From Rhodospirillales bacterium (GTDB lineage: Bacteria; Pseudomonadota; Alphaproteobacteria; Reyranellales; Reyranellaceae): a stretch of DNA of 64,000 bases. The DNA lies in contig CP064988.1 of NCBI GenBank assembly GCA_016699855.1, positions 3,934,501-3,998,500 on the forward strand, in the 5' to 3' direction. A program made the position numbers and the translations under genes. The notes below the pieces were generated by a model that worked only from the letters and a program-made list of their open reading frames with translations, was not told the origin of the DNA and made no database searches. Within the stretch, counting starts at the first letter, position 1. Every line of letters begins with the position of its first letter. Below, one piece after another: positions 55,458 to 64,000 of the stretch.

Positions 55458-56012
55458 ATGCCGCGCCGATACGCAGCGGCGATCGCGGTGGCCCTCGCGT
55501 TGGGAGCCGCGCCCGCCATGTCGACCCAGACCGATCCGGCCCTCGATGGGCTGTTCGCGCGCCTGCGCACCGCGACCGATCCGTCGCAGGTGGCCGCGCT
55601 CACGACCACGATCTGGGAGACTTGGACGCTGGCCGGCGACAAGGGGCTGGACGCCCTGATGGCCAGGGGGATGCGCGAGATGTCGGTGCGCGATCTCGAC
55701 GCCGCGGTCGCGACCTTCGGCGAGTTGATCGAGCGGGCGCCGGAATTCGCCGAGGCGTGGAACAAGCGCGCCACCGTGCACTGGATGCGCGGCGACCATG
55801 ACGCCTCGGTGGCCGACATCCGGCGCACCGTGGCGCTCGAGCCCCGGCATTTCGGCGCGTGGTCGGGGCTGGGCATGATCTTCGAGGAGCGCGACCAGTT
55901 CGACCAGGCGATCCGCGCCTACGAGGAGGCGCTGCGCCACAACCCCCACAGCGCCGGCCTGAAAGCCCATATCGAGGAGCTCAAGCTCGAGCTCGCCAAG
56001 CGCAAGACATAG
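55458..56012 (+). CDS. Exported TPR-repeat protein
   Basis: The 184-residue protein begins with a signal peptide (MPRRYAAAIAVALALGAAPA). From about residue 80, three TPR-like units are visible: MREMSVRDLDAAVATFGELI, AEAWNKRATVHWMRGDHDAS and GAWSGLGMIFEERDQFDQAI with AIRAYEEALRHNPHSAGLKA. TPRs mediate protein contacts; a periplasmic scaffold role is likely but no partner is evident. GGAG precedes the ATG at 55458, 52 nt after the HAD gene stop. Confidence 0.85.
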   Translation: MPRRYAAAIAVALALGAAPAMSTQTDPALDGLFARLRTATDPSQVAALTTTIWETWTLAGDKGLDALMARGMREMSVRDLDAAVATFGELIERAPEFAEAWNKRATVHWMRGDHDASVADIRRTVALEPRHFGAWSGLGMIFEERDQFDQAIRAYEEALRHNPHSAGLKAHIEELKLELAKRKT

Positions 56013-56044
56013 TGCGGATGGGGTGACTCGGTGCGCCGGCCGCG

Positions 56045-56503
56045 CTACGCCGTCCGCTCCGGCCCCAGCCATCTGTCGAGGATCTTCCACACGCCCTTGA
56101 GGTCGACCAACGTACGGTCGCCGACGTGGACGCGGCCGGTGAGGAACACCAGATCGCGCGTCGCGCGGCTGACGGCGCCGGTGCACTCGATCCAGTCGCC
56201 CGGCCGCCCCGGCGAGACGAAGCTGGCCGCCAGGTCGATGGTCGCGCTCGGCCTCTTGCCGGCGGCGAAATAGGCGAGCCCGCCGAGGCACTGGTCGGCG
56301 AAGGTCACGAGCATGCCGCCATGCACGACGCCGCCGACGTTCACGTGGCGCGAATCGGCGCGGAAGCCCCAGGCGAAGGCGCGGCCGTCGCCCGGCTTGC
56401 GGACGTGGAACGGCCCGACCAGCGCGCCGAGCCCGACATCGCCGCGCAACGGCTCGAAATGCTCGGGGACGGCCTGCGCCGCCGTCGTCGCGGCGTCGCT
56501 CAC
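56045..56503 (-). CDS. PaaI-type acyl-CoA thioesterase
   Basis: The 152-residue hot-dog protein has GGVVHGGMLVTFADQCLGGL and TIDLAASFVSPGRPGDWIEC, the PaaI/4-hydroxybenzoyl-CoA thioesterase pattern. Such enzymes hydrolyse aryl- or medium-chain acyl-CoA. The GTG at 56503 overlaps the stop of the upstream gene (GTGA), showing translational coupling with the tandem hot-dog protein at 56500-57450. Substrate unknown. Confidence 0.9.
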   Translation of the reverse strand: MSDAATTAAQAVPEHFEPLRGDVGLGALVGPFHVRKPGDGRAFAWGFRADSRHVNVGGVVHGGMLVTFADQCLGGLAYFAAGKRPSATIDLAASFVSPGRPGDWIECTGAVSRATRDLVFLTGRVHVGDRTLVDLKGVWKILDRWLGPERTA

Positions 56504-57450
56504 GCTGGCGCTCCGTCGGCTCCGGTCGGCCGCTTCCAGTCGCGAAGCGCCACCACCGCGCTATAGCTCAGCAGCGCCTTGCCGTTCTGCGTCACCACGC
56601 CGGTCGGGAACGTCATGCGCTCGGTCGCGCGCGCGAGATCGACCGTCGTCTCCAGCGGACCGTCGATGGCGCTGCCGGCGAGGAACTCGGCGGTGAAGCC
56701 CACGGTCGACGGCGCCTTGCCCAGCCGCGAGGCGACGGCGGTGCAGAACGCGTTGTCGGCGAAGGTCATCAGCATGCCGCCGTGGATCGAGGCGCCGGAG
56801 TTGAGCATGTGCGGATAGGTCGGCTGCACGACGTGCGTGCCCGCGTCGGCTTCGCGGAAGAAGGTCGGCCCGATGGCGTTGAGGAATGCGCTGGGCCGCA
56901 GCACGGAGCGGAAGCCGTCCGGTGGCGCCACGCCATCCGGCGGACCGGGCGGCCGCGTGCCGCCGGGCGCGCGCGTCAGCCCCTCGTCGTCGCGCCGGCC
57001 CATCGCCTTGTCGCGCGAGATATGGCGCGTGACGCCGCTGTAGGTCGCCAGCCGGACGCCCTCCTGCCACACCGAGCCGCGCGCGAACGCCATGCGGCCG
57101 GTGACCTGCGTTGCGGTGCCGGTCGATTCGATCGCCGGACCGAGCCTGCCGGGCGCTAGGAACTGCACGTTGAGCGACACCGTCATCGCGAAGCTGCCCG
57201 GCACCTGGCCGCCCGAGGCGGCGTGGCCGCAGGTCACGCACAGAGCGTAGTCGGCGAAGGTGAGGATCGCGCCGCCATGCAGGATTCCCCCCGCGTTGGC
57301 GTGGCGGGCGTCGGTCGGCATGACGGAATGCACCGCCGGCCCGTCGTTGCGGTAGTGGATCGGCCCGACATAGTCCTCGAACGGATCGCTGGGATCGAAG
57401 ATGCGGTAGGTCGACAGATCGATGGCGCTGGCGGCGTGCGAATCGGGCAC
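56500..57450 (-). CDS. Tandem two-domain hot-dog (PaaI-type) thioesterase
   Basis: The 316-residue protein carries two hot-dog domains. The first (about residues 30-150) has NAGGILHGGAILTFADYALC; the second (about 200-310) has NSGASIHGGMLMTFADNAFC and STVGFTAEFLAGSAIDGPLE. A Pro/Gly/Arg-rich linker joins them. The second domain is most like the adjacent PaaI gene, so an ancestral duplication is likely. The GTG at 57450 follows AAGGGGA. Substrate is unknown; acyl-CoA hydrolysis is expected. Confidence 0.85.
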   Translation of the reverse strand: MPDSHAASAIDLSTYRIFDPSDPFEDYVGPIHYRNDGPAVHSVMPTDARHANAGGILHGGAILTFADYALCVTCGHAASGGQVPGSFAMTVSLNVQFLAPGRLGPAIESTGTATQVTGRMAFARGSVWQEGVRLATYSGVTRHISRDKAMGRRDDEGLTRAPGGTRPPGPPDGVAPPDGFRSVLRPSAFLNAIGPTFFREADAGTHVVQPTYPHMLNSGASIHGGMLMTFADNAFCTAVASRLGKAPSTVGFTAEFLAGSAIDGPLETTVDLARATERMTFPTGVVTQNGKALLSYSAVVALRDWKRPTGADGAPA

Positions 57451-57553
57451 GGCGGAATCCCCTTGTGAACGCGCGTTCAGGCGGCTGTATTACGGGAAAC
57501 GGCGGCGGCGTGGAAGCGGCGCCGCGATTTCGCGGCGCGGATCGGAGGGCGGG

Positions 57554-58333
57554 GTGGCGGAGCACAGGGTCGACGTGGTGCGCGAGACGCGTGAGGGCGG
57601 CGTGGTGGCGCATGTAGTCTACGACAACTCCCGGCGCCTGAACGTCGTCAATCCGCCGGCGCTCGACGATCTGATCGCGGCGTTCAAGTCGATCTCGGCC
57701 GACGATTCGGCGCGCGTCGTCGTGTTCCGCGGCGTCGGCGGCAAGGCCTTCATCGGCGGCGCCGACATCCGGCACATGGCCGCGATGCGCACGGCCGAGG
57801 ACGGCCGCAAATTCATCACCCATCTCCACCTGCTGTGCGAGGCGATCCGCGACTGCCCCGTGCCGGTGATCGCCAAGCTGGAGGGCTACACTCTGGGCGG
57901 CGGCCTCGAGGTGGCGGCGGCGTGCGATTTCCGCATCTCCTCGGAGAGCGCGACGTTCGGCATGCCGGAGGTCCGGGTCGGCATCCCCTCCGTGATCGAG
58001 GCGGCGCTGCTGCCGCGTCTGATCGGCTGGGGCCGCACGTCGTGGCTGCTGATGACCGCCGAGAACATCGGCGCGCGCAAGGCCTACGAGTGGGGCTTCC
58101 TCGAAGAGGTGGTGAAGACGTCGGAGCTCGACGCCGCCATCGACCGTTGCGCGGCGTCCGTGCTGGCCGGCGCGCCCGCGGCGGTGCGGGCGCAGAAGGC
58201 GCTGATGCGGCGTTGGGAGACGCTGCCGCTGGCCGGCGCGATCGAGGCCGGCATCGACTCCTTCGCCGCGTCCGTCGCCGCCGGCGACCATATCGAGGCG
58301 ATGGCGCAATTCGTCAACCGCAAGCGCGGCTGA
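57554..58333 (+). CDS. Enoyl-CoA hydratase/isomerase family protein
   Basis: The 259-residue crotonase-fold protein has FKSISADDSARVVVFRGVGG, KAFIGGADIRHM (oxyanion hole), CPVPVIAKLEGYTLGGGLEV and SATFGMPEVRVGIPSVIEAA. The Glu residues in GGGLEVAAACDF and MPEVRVG are catalytic candidates. It hydrates or isomerises an acyl-CoA. The GTG at 57554 follows GGAGG with 5-nt spacing and suits the family start. Followed 17 nt later by a TTT receptor gene. Confidence 0.92.
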   Translation: MAEHRVDVVRETREGGVVAHVVYDNSRRLNVVNPPALDDLIAAFKSISADDSARVVVFRGVGGKAFIGGADIRHMAAMRTAEDGRKFITHLHLLCEAIRDCPVPVIAKLEGYTLGGGLEVAAACDFRISSESATFGMPEVRVGIPSVIEAALLPRLIGWGRTSWLLMTAENIGARKAYEWGFLEEVVKTSELDAAIDRCAASVLAGAPAAVRAQKALMRRWETLPLAGAIEAGIDSFAASVAAGDHIEAMAQFVNRKRG

Positions 58334-58349
58334 GAATCCGGAGAGAGGC

Positions 58350-59327
58350 GTGGAGAGAATGCTCACCCGTAGACGCGCGATCGCCGGCGTCGGCGCCGCT
58401 ACCATGGCATCGGCCGGCGCCGCCTCCGCCCAGACCTGGCCGTCGCGCCAGATCTCGCTGGTCCTGCCGTTCGTCGCCGGCAGCGGCACCGACACGATGG
58501 CGCGGCTGATCGGCGAGCGTCTGTCGGCCAAGTTCGGCCAGCCCGTTCTGGTCGACAACAAGGCCGGCGCCAACGGCTCGATCGCGGCCACGACGGTGGC
58601 GCGGGCGGCGCCCGACGGCCACACGCTGATGGTCACGACCAACACCACGCACGCCGCCAACCCCAGCCTGCTGAAGAACCTGCCTTACGACCCCGTCAAG
58701 GATTTCGAGCCGGTGGCGCTGGTCGGGCTGGCGCCGTTCGTGCTGGTGACGCATCCCTCCGTGCCGGTCGCGACCTTCGCCGAGCTGGTGGCGCGCGCCA
58801 AGGCCAACCCCGGCAAGATGAGCTTCGCCGCCGGCACCAGCACCGCCCATATCTGCGGCGAGTCGATGAAGCGCCTGGCGGGGATCGACATCCTGCGCGT
58901 GCCCTACAAAAGCGCGCCGCCGGCGCTGAACGATGTGATCTCCGGGCAGGTCGAGATGACGTTCATCGACATCGGCACCGGCCTGCCGCACATCCGCGCC
59001 GGCAAGGTCAAGACCCTTGTCGCCACCGACGCCGCGCGCTCGCCGCACCTGCCGGACGTGCCGACGTTGCGCGCGCTGGGCATGGAGTTCGACATCGTCG
59101 CCTGGTACGCCGTCTACGCGCCGCTCAAGACGCCCGCCGAGATCGTCGGCCGGCTCAACGCCGCGATCAACGAGATGATGGCGTCGGCCGACATGAAGGA
59201 GCGCATGGACAGGTTCAGCGTCGTCATCAAGACCGGCACGCCGGACGATCTGGGCAAGTGGACGCGCTCGGAGATCGAGAAATGGGGCCGCCTCGCCAGG
59301 GCCGCCGGCATCGAGCCCGAGGGCTGA
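58350..59327 (+). CDS. Tripartite tricarboxylate transporter (Bug-family) substrate-binding protein
   Basis: Bug proteins bind carboxylates or other small organic solutes in the periplasm for TctAB-type permeases. The 325-residue protein has a leader with adjacent arginines (MLTRRRAIAGVGAATMASAG), then PSRQISLVLPFVAGSGTDTM, RLIGERLSAKFGQPVLVDNK, AGANGSIAATTVARAAPDGH and GKMSFAAGTSTAHICGESMK. The GTG at 58350 has GGAG upstream with 6-nt spacing; the ATG at 58359 has a site too close. No permease genes are nearby, so it is an orphan receptor. Confidence 0.92.
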   Translation: MERMLTRRRAIAGVGAATMASAGAASAQTWPSRQISLVLPFVAGSGTDTMARLIGERLSAKFGQPVLVDNKAGANGSIAATTVARAAPDGHTLMVTTNTTHAANPSLLKNLPYDPVKDFEPVALVGLAPFVLVTHPSVPVATFAELVARAKANPGKMSFAAGTSTAHICGESMKRLAGIDILRVPYKSAPPALNDVISGQVEMTFIDIGTGLPHIRAGKVKTLVATDAARSPHLPDVPTLRALGMEFDIVAWYAVYAPLKTPAEIVGRLNAAINEMMASADMKERMDRFSVVIKTGTPDDLGKWTRSEIEKWGRLARAAGIEPEG

Positions 59328-59362
59328 GCGGGCGGGCGCGGGACGCGACGGGAGGGATGGAC

Positions 59363-61186
59363 ATGGCGGCGAAGACGGTACGGATCGGCGGCAGCTCCGG
59401 CTTCTGGGGCGACACGGAGACGGCGCCGGCGCAGCTCGTGCGGCACGGCCGCATCGACTACCTCGTGAACGACTATCTCGCCGAGGTGACGATGTCGATC
59501 ATGGCGGCGCAGAAGATGAAGGATCCCGCCGCCGGCTACGCGCGCGACTTCGTCACCGCCGTGATGGCGCCGCTGGCGCGGGAGATCGCCGACCGCAGGA
59601 TCAAGGTCGTGACCAACGCCGGCGGCGTCAATCCGCAGGCCTGCGCCGCGGCCGTGCGCAAGGCGTGCGAGGCGGCCGGCGTGACGCTCAAGGTCGCCGT
59701 CGTGCTGGGCGACGACCTGATGCCGAAGCTCGACGCGTTGCGCGCGGCGGGCGTCAAGGAGATGGACGGCGGCGCCCCGCTGCCGGCGAAGGTCGTCAGC
59801 ATGAACGCCTATCTTGGAGGCTTCCCGATCGCCCGCGCTTTGGCCGAGGGCGCCGATGTCGTCATCACGGGACGCTGCGTCGATTCCGCCGTCACGCTCG
59901 GGCCGTTGATCCACGAGTTCGGTTGGACGATGGAGGATTACGACCGGCTCTCCGCCGGCACGCTCTGCGGCCACATCCTCGAGTGCGGCGCGCAGTGCAA
60001 CGGCGGCAATTTCACCGACTGGCGCCTCGTGCCGGACTACGACGACATGGGTTTCCCCGTGGCCGAGGTCTCGGCCGACGGCAGCTTCGTCCTCACGAAG
60101 CCCGAGGGCACCGGCGGGCTGATCACGACCGCGACGGTGGCCGAGCAGATGCTCTACGAGATCGGCGATCCGCGCGCCTATCTCGTGCCGGATGTCGCCT
60201 GCGATTTTACCACGGCGACGTTCGAGCAGCTCGGCAAGGACAAGGTGCGCGTGTCGGGCGCGACCGGCCGGCCGCCGACTGACCACTACAAGGTGTCCAC
60301 CACCTGGCCCGACGGGTTCAAGTTCTCGTCGATCTTCATGCTCGGCGGCCGCGAGGCCGTGGCCAAGGGCCGCCACAGCGCCGAGATGATCCTCAAGCGC
60401 ACGCGGCGCATGTTCCGCGAGAAGAACCTCGGCGACTACCGCGACGTCAGCGTCGAGATCATCGGCGGCGAGGAGACGTACGGCCCGCACGGCCGCGCCG
60501 CCGACGCGCGCGAGGTCGTCGTCAAGATCGCCGCGCGTCACGATCAGCGCGAGGCGCTGTCGCTGCTGGGCCGCGAGATCGCGCCGATGTCGACGGGCGG
60601 CGTGGTCGGCATGTCGGGCTCGTTCGGCGCCGGCCGCGTCGCGCCGCAGCCGGTGATCCGCATGTTCTCGTGTCTGGTGCCGAAGGAGATGGTGCCCGTT
60701 TCGGTCGAGATCGACGGCCGCGCGGTGGCGATGGAGCGCGGCGCAAAGAGCGGCGGTTTCACGCCGGCGATGCTGCCGGTCGAGGCGCCGCCCGCGCCGG
60801 CGCTGCCGTCGACGGGACCGGACGCCGCGGTGCGGACGGTGCCGCTGATCGCGCTGGCCTACGGTCGCTCCGGCGACAAGGGCGACACCGCCAACATCGG
60901 CATCTTCCCGCGGCGGCCGGAGTGGCAGCCGATCCTCGACGCCGAGGTGACCGAGGAGGCGGTGGCGAAGTGGTTCGCGCACCGGATCAAAGGCGGGGTG
61001 ACGCGTTGGCGTCTGCCCGGCATCCACGGTTTCAACTTCCTGCTGCGCGAGGCGCTGGGCGGCGGCGGCATGGCGTCGATCAAGGCCGATCCGCTGGCCA
61101 AGGCCTTCGCCCAGATGCTGCTCGACATGCCGGTGCGCGTGCCGGAGTCCGTGGCGAAGGAGGTCGGCGCCGCGAAAGCCGCGTAG
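59363..61186 (+). CDS. AtuA-like acyclic terpene utilisation family protein (DUF1446)
   Basis: The 607-residue protein matches the AtuA family: KTVRIGGSSGFWGDTETAPA, VVTNAGGVNPQACAAAVRKA, VITGRCVDSAVTLGPLIHEF, GHILECGAQCNGGNFTDW and a C-terminal segment with ALAYGRSGDKGDTAN. AtuA is needed for acyclic terpene degradation in pseudomonads; many homologues lie in other acyl-CoA pathways. The C-terminal ~120 residues form the second AtuA domain. The ATG at 59363 follows GGAGGG; an ATG two codons upstream is also possible. The neighbouring enoyl-CoA hydratase and Bug receptor fit an organic-acid catabolic unit. Confidence 0.9.
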   Translation: MAAKTVRIGGSSGFWGDTETAPAQLVRHGRIDYLVNDYLAEVTMSIMAAQKMKDPAAGYARDFVTAVMAPLAREIADRRIKVVTNAGGVNPQACAAAVRKACEAAGVTLKVAVVLGDDLMPKLDALRAAGVKEMDGGAPLPAKVVSMNAYLGGFPIARALAEGADVVITGRCVDSAVTLGPLIHEFGWTMEDYDRLSAGTLCGHILECGAQCNGGNFTDWRLVPDYDDMGFPVAEVSADGSFVLTKPEGTGGLITTATVAEQMLYEIGDPRAYLVPDVACDFTTATFEQLGKDKVRVSGATGRPPTDHYKVSTTWPDGFKFSSIFMLGGREAVAKGRHSAEMILKRTRRMFREKNLGDYRDVSVEIIGGEETYGPHGRAADAREVVVKIAARHDQREALSLLGREIAPMSTGGVVGMSGSFGAGRVAPQPVIRMFSCLVPKEMVPVSVEIDGRAVAMERGAKSGGFTPAMLPVEAPPAPALPSTGPDAAVRTVPLIALAYGRSGDKGDTANIGIFPRRPEWQPILDAEVTEEAVAKWFAHRIKGGVTRWRLPGIHGFNFLLREALGGGGMASIKADPLAKAFAQMLLDMPVRVPESVAKEVGAAKAA

Positions 61187-61194
61187 CGCCGCCT

Positions 61195-62040
61195 TCAGAA
61201 CGGCAGGGCGCCGGCCGGCGTGACGCGTTCGAGGTCGGCCTCGGCGTCGCATCGGCAGGCGTAGGGGCCGCCGGTCTTGCGGCAGCGGTAGGCGCCGGCG
61301 CGTCGCGCGAAATCGTCGATGTCGACGGGCGGGCACGGGCCGTCGATCCCCGACGGACGGCCGTCGGCCATGCGGAACGCGCGTTCCCTCGGGTCGTAGG
61401 CCCAGAGGTTGCCGTCGATCAGGTCGAAGTACCAGGCGTGCAGAGCGAGCGCGCCGGCGGCCACGCGCTCGGCGATCCACGGGAATCCCAGCAGGTTGCG
61501 CAGCGAGGCCAGCGTCGTGGCCTGCTCCAGCGCGCGCAGGCGCTCCGGCTCGGGCTTGTCCGCGAGCGCGGCCGCGACCGCGCGCCGCGCGTCGCCGGCG
61601 ATCTCCATCCAGTCGGCGATGAACTCGAAGCGGCCGTCGGTCTCCTCGCGCCCGGCCGCCAGCGCGCGCACGCCGCCGCACAGCGCGTGCCCGAGCACGA
61701 CGACGTGGCGCACCTCCAGCGCGCGCACAGCGAACTCGACCGCCGAGCTGGTGCCCTTCAGCCTCGCCTCGTTGCCGTAGGGCGGCACGAGGGCCGCGAT
61801 GTTCCGGACCACGAACAGGTCGCCGGCGCCGCTGCCGGTGAGAACCGCCGGATCGACCCGCGAATCGGAGCAGCCGATCAGCAGGATCTCCGGCCGCTGG
61901 CCCTCGACCGCGAGCAGACGGTATCCCAGCGCGCCGCTGTCGAACTGGGACTCGCGGAACGCGCTGAAGCCGCTCCGGAGACGCTGGAGCGGATCAGGCA
62001 CGGCGGACGGCGGGCGTACGGCGCGCCGGCGGGCGGGCAT
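61195..62040 (-). CDS. Beta-class carbonic anhydrase with C-terminal extension
   Basis: Beta carbonic anhydrases interconvert CO2 and bicarbonate. Zinc ligands and the Asp-Arg dyad are visible: C57 and D59 in IGCSDSRVDP, H118 and C121 in VLGHALCGG. The core ends near residue 220 (GALALHAWYFDLIDGNLWAY). About 60 extra residues follow, with CPPVDIDDFARR, YRCRKTGG and CRCDAE, a cysteine-bearing tail not seen in the ordinary enzyme. The start at 62040 is the only good ATG. Role in bicarbonate supply to carboxylases or pH control is inferred. Confidence 0.9.
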   Translation of the reverse strand: MPARRRAVRPPSAVPDPLQRLRSGFSAFRESQFDSGALGYRLLAVEGQRPEILLIGCSDSRVDPAVLTGSGAGDLFVVRNIAALVPPYGNEARLKGTSSAVEFAVRALEVRHVVVLGHALCGGVRALAAGREETDGRFEFIADWMEIAGDARRAVAAALADKPEPERLRALEQATTLASLRNLLGFPWIAERVAAGALALHAWYFDLIDGNLWAYDPRERAFRMADGRPSGIDGPCPPVDIDDFARRAGAYRCRKTGGPYACRCDAEADLERVTPAGALPF

Positions 62041-62143
62041 TGGGCACGGTCATGGAGTCCCGTCCGTGATGGTGGCGCCCTGATGCTGCCGCCGTCGCGT
62101 CGCGCGGTCGTTGATCGTCGTCAATCCCGCGCCGTGCCGCGCC

Positions 62144-63760
62144 TCAGATCCTCAGCTCGCTGAAGAAGTCGTTGCCCTTGTCGTCGGTGACGATGAATGC
62201 GGGGAAGTCCTCGACCTGGATGCGCCAGATCGCCTCCATGCCGAGCTCGGGGTACTCCAGCACCTCGACCTTGCGGATGTTGTTCTTGGCCAGGATCGCG
62301 GCCGGTCCGCCGATCGAGCCGAGGTAGAAGCCGCGGTGCTTCCTGCAGGCGTCGACGACCTGCTTCGAGCGGTTGCCCTTGGCCAGCATCACCATCGACC
62401 CGCCGGCGGCCTGGAACAGGTCGACGTAGGAATCCATGCGGCCGGCCGTGGTCGGGCCGAACGAGCCGGACGGCATGCCGGCCGGTGTCTTGGCGGGGCC
62501 GGCGTAGTAGACGGGGAAGTCCTTGAAGTACTGCGGCAGGCCCTCGCCGCGGTCCAGCCGCTCCTTGAGCTTGGCGTGCGCCGAGTCGCGGGCCACGATC
62601 AACGTGCCGGTCAGGCTGACGCGCGTCTTGACGGGATGCCTGGTCAGCGTCGCCAGCGTGTGCGCCATGCCCTTGTCGAGATCGACCGGCACGACCTCGC
62701 CCGAGAGCTGCGCCGGCTCGGTGTCGGGCAGGTACTGCGCCGGGTTGGTCTCGAGCTGCTCGAGATACACGCCGTCCTTCGTGATCTTGCCCAGCGCCTG
62801 GCGGTCGGCCGAGCAGGACACCCCGATGCCGATCGGCACCGAGGCGCCGTGGCGCGCCAGCCGGATCACGCGCACGTCGTGACAGAAGTACTTGCCGCCG
62901 AACTGCGCGCCGATGCCCATCTTCCTGGTCAGCTCGAGGACTTTCGCCTCCATGCCACGGTCGCGGATGGCGACGCCGCCCTTGCCGCCGGTCTCCGGCA
63001 ACCCGTCGAGGTAGCGCGTCGAGGCCAGCTTCACCGTCTTGAGATTCAGCTCGGCCGAGGTGCCGCCGACGACGATCGCGAGGTGGTAGGGCGGACACGC
63101 CGCCGTGCCCAGCGTGCGGATTTGCGCGTCGAGGAATTTCAGCAGGGCGGCCTCGTTGAGGACCGCCGGGGTCTGCTGGTGCAGGTAGGTCTTGTTGGCC
63201 GAGCCGCCGCCCTTGGCGATGAACAGGAATTTGTAGGCGTCGCCCTCGGTGGCGTAGATCTCGATCTGCGCCGGCAGATTGGTGCCGGTCTGCGCCTCCT
63301 GGAACATCGACAGCGGCGCGACCTGCGAATAGCGCAGGTTCGTCTCGGTGTAGGTCTTGAACACGCCCTTGGCGATCGCCTCCTCGTCGCCGCCGCCGGT
63401 CCACACGCGCTGGCCCTTCTTGCCCATCACGATGGCGGTGCCGGTGTCCTGGCACATCGGCAGCACGCCGCCGGCGCTGATGTTGGCGTTCTTCAGCAGT
63501 TCCAGCGCGACGTATTTGTCGTTGGTCGTGGCCTCGGGATCGTCGAGGATCGCCGCGAGCTGCTTGAGGTGCCCCGGGCGCAGCAGGTGGGAGATGTCGT
63601 GGAACGCCCGCGCCGTCAGCGTCGTCAGGGCCTCCGGATCGACCGTCAGCACGTTTTGGCCGTTGAAGCTGGCGGTGCCGACGAAATCTGACGTCAGCTT
63701 GCGGTAGGGCGTCGTGTCCTCGCCCGGCGGGAACATCTCCTGGAAAACGAATTCGGCCAT
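62144..63760 (-). CDS. Class I fumarate hydratase (4Fe-4S)
   Basis: Class I fumarase converts fumarate to malate with an oxygen-sensitive 4Fe-4S cluster. The 538-residue protein starts MAEFVFQEMFPPGEDTTPYR and has VLPMCQDTGTAIVMGKKGQR, CPPYHLAIVVGGTSAELNLK, GIGVSCSADRQALGKIT and ALPQYFKDFPVYYAGPAKTP-type blocks, with several cysteines expected to hold the cluster. Length is normal. The ATG at 63760 has GGGAG nine nt upstream; the in-frame ATG at 63769 has the site too close. The SspB-like gene is upstream on the same strand. Confidence 0.95.
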   Translation of the reverse strand: MAEFVFQEMFPPGEDTTPYRKLTSDFVGTASFNGQNVLTVDPEALTTLTARAFHDISHLLRPGHLKQLAAILDDPEATTNDKYVALELLKNANISAGGVLPMCQDTGTAIVMGKKGQRVWTGGGDEEAIAKGVFKTYTETNLRYSQVAPLSMFQEAQTGTNLPAQIEIYATEGDAYKFLFIAKGGGSANKTYLHQQTPAVLNEAALLKFLDAQIRTLGTAACPPYHLAIVVGGTSAELNLKTVKLASTRYLDGLPETGGKGGVAIRDRGMEAKVLELTRKMGIGAQFGGKYFCHDVRVIRLARHGASVPIGIGVSCSADRQALGKITKDGVYLEQLETNPAQYLPDTEPAQLSGEVVPVDLDKGMAHTLATLTRHPVKTRVSLTGTLIVARDSAHAKLKERLDRGEGLPQYFKDFPVYYAGPAKTPAGMPSGSFGPTTAGRMDSYVDLFQAAGGSMVMLAKGNRSKQVVDACRKHRGFYLGSIGGPAAILAKNNIRKVEVLEYPELGMEAIWRIQVEDFPAFIVTDDKGNDFFSELRI

Positions 63761-63823
63761 GGCGGACATCTCCCGGCGCGGCGCGCGCCGGAAGCGGCGG
63801 CCCCGTCACCCGATCTGGAAACC

Positions 63824-64000
63824 CTATTTCTTGCGGAAGGCGTCGAGGGTGACGACCTTGGCGCCGCCGCCGTCCTTCGGAGCCTCGGCGGGCGCCGCCT
63901 CGGCCGGCGTCGCGGAGTCGTCCGCCACCGGGCCCGTGTCGGCGGCGGGCGCCGCGCCGGTCGATCCGGGTCCGGCCAGCGCCGGGCGGCGCTCCGGCGC
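63824..64000 (-). CDS. C-terminus of a probable SspB-family ClpXP adaptor, cut by window edge
   Basis: Only the last 58 codons lie in the window. They read as a flexible Ala/Pro/Glu/Asp-rich tail ending KDGGGAKVVTLDAFRKK before TAG. The terminal V-[TS]-L-D-x-F-R-K-K motif is the ClpX-binding XB tail of alphaproteobacterial SspB, which tethers tagged substrates to the ClpXP protease. Placement just upstream of class I fumarase, on the same strand, fits that gene order. The folded domain is outside the window, so the assignment is moderate. Confidence 0.65.
   Translation of the reverse strand, partial: APERRPALAGPGSTGAAPAADTGPVADDSATPAEAAPAEAPKDGGGAKVVTLDAFRKK

Noticed and set aside
59114..61681. 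855-residue minus-strand open frame
   Set aside because: Antisense to the AtuA-like gene and partly to the TTT receptor; no recognisable domain.

Overview
This 64 kb window is GC-rich chromosomal DNA, apparently from a heterotrophic alphaproteobacterium. The evidence is a DUF4167 gene beside prmC, the DUF1476 zeta inhibitor of the F1-ATPase, a small-form PurL with separate PurS and PurQ, a BolA/CGFS-glutaredoxin pair after purL, a CTTG-N17-CCCATAT heat-shock promoter, and an SspB-like tail upstream of class I fumarase. The species cannot be fixed from the sequence. No rRNA, tRNA, CRISPR array, insertion sequence or prophage was found.

Layout. 1-5300: CoA-transferase end, prfA, an AT-rich unknown gene, an ankyrin protein, an ATC-hydrolase-like gene, prmC. 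5553-12791: DUF4167 protein, a frameshifted small secreted protein, MOSC protein, SnoaL-like protein, clpB behind a sigma-32 promoter, a nitroreductase relic, tam. 12810-20557: Rieske oxygenase, metallophosphatase, small exported protein, two exported PCMT homologues around a transglutaminase-like gene, a spermidine-synthase-like membrane protein. 20715-31813: two orphan solute-binding proteins, diiron protein, phosphonopyruvate hydrolase, deacylase, HxlR regulator, DODA-type dioxygenase, quinone oxidoreductase, Fe-dependent dehydrogenase, and a Tat-exported caspase/CHAT-like protein. 31951-36748: the purC-purS-purQ-purL-bolA-grxD run. 36992-47506: second diiron protein, CoA transferase, VOC protein, hydratase, YkgJ-type cysteine cluster protein, an AT-rich patch, a cysteine-peptidase-like protein, tyrosine phosphatase, SDR and two MaoC-type hydratases. 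47681-64000: ATPase inhibitor, hyuA-hyuB, a membrane protein, a probable selenoprotein, purB, HAD phosphatase, TPR protein, thioesterases, enoyl-CoA hydratase, TTT receptor, AtuA-like protein, carbonic anhydrase, fumarase and the SspB tail.

How the genes fit together. The core is housekeeping: translation termination (prfA, prmC), protein quality control (clpB, SspB), de novo purine synthesis, Fe-S/redox maturation (bolA, grxD), and TCA and CO2 chemistry. Around it lies a broad acyl-CoA, aromatic and organic-acid catabolic set with orphan periplasmic binding proteins.

Points of most interest. A CMD/AhpD-like gene has an in-frame TGA exactly where the family's CxxC motif has its second Cys, with a SECIS-like hairpin 18 nt downstream, so it is probably a CxxU selenoprotein. 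purB lacks about 100 residues in frame, including the fumarase/aspartase-superfamily signature loop. At least four otherwise intact genes (a small secreted protein, clpB, the spermidine-synthase-like protein, phosphonopyruvate hydrolase), and probably hyuB, carry one- or two-base deletions; these may be assembly errors and should be settled before any biological reading.
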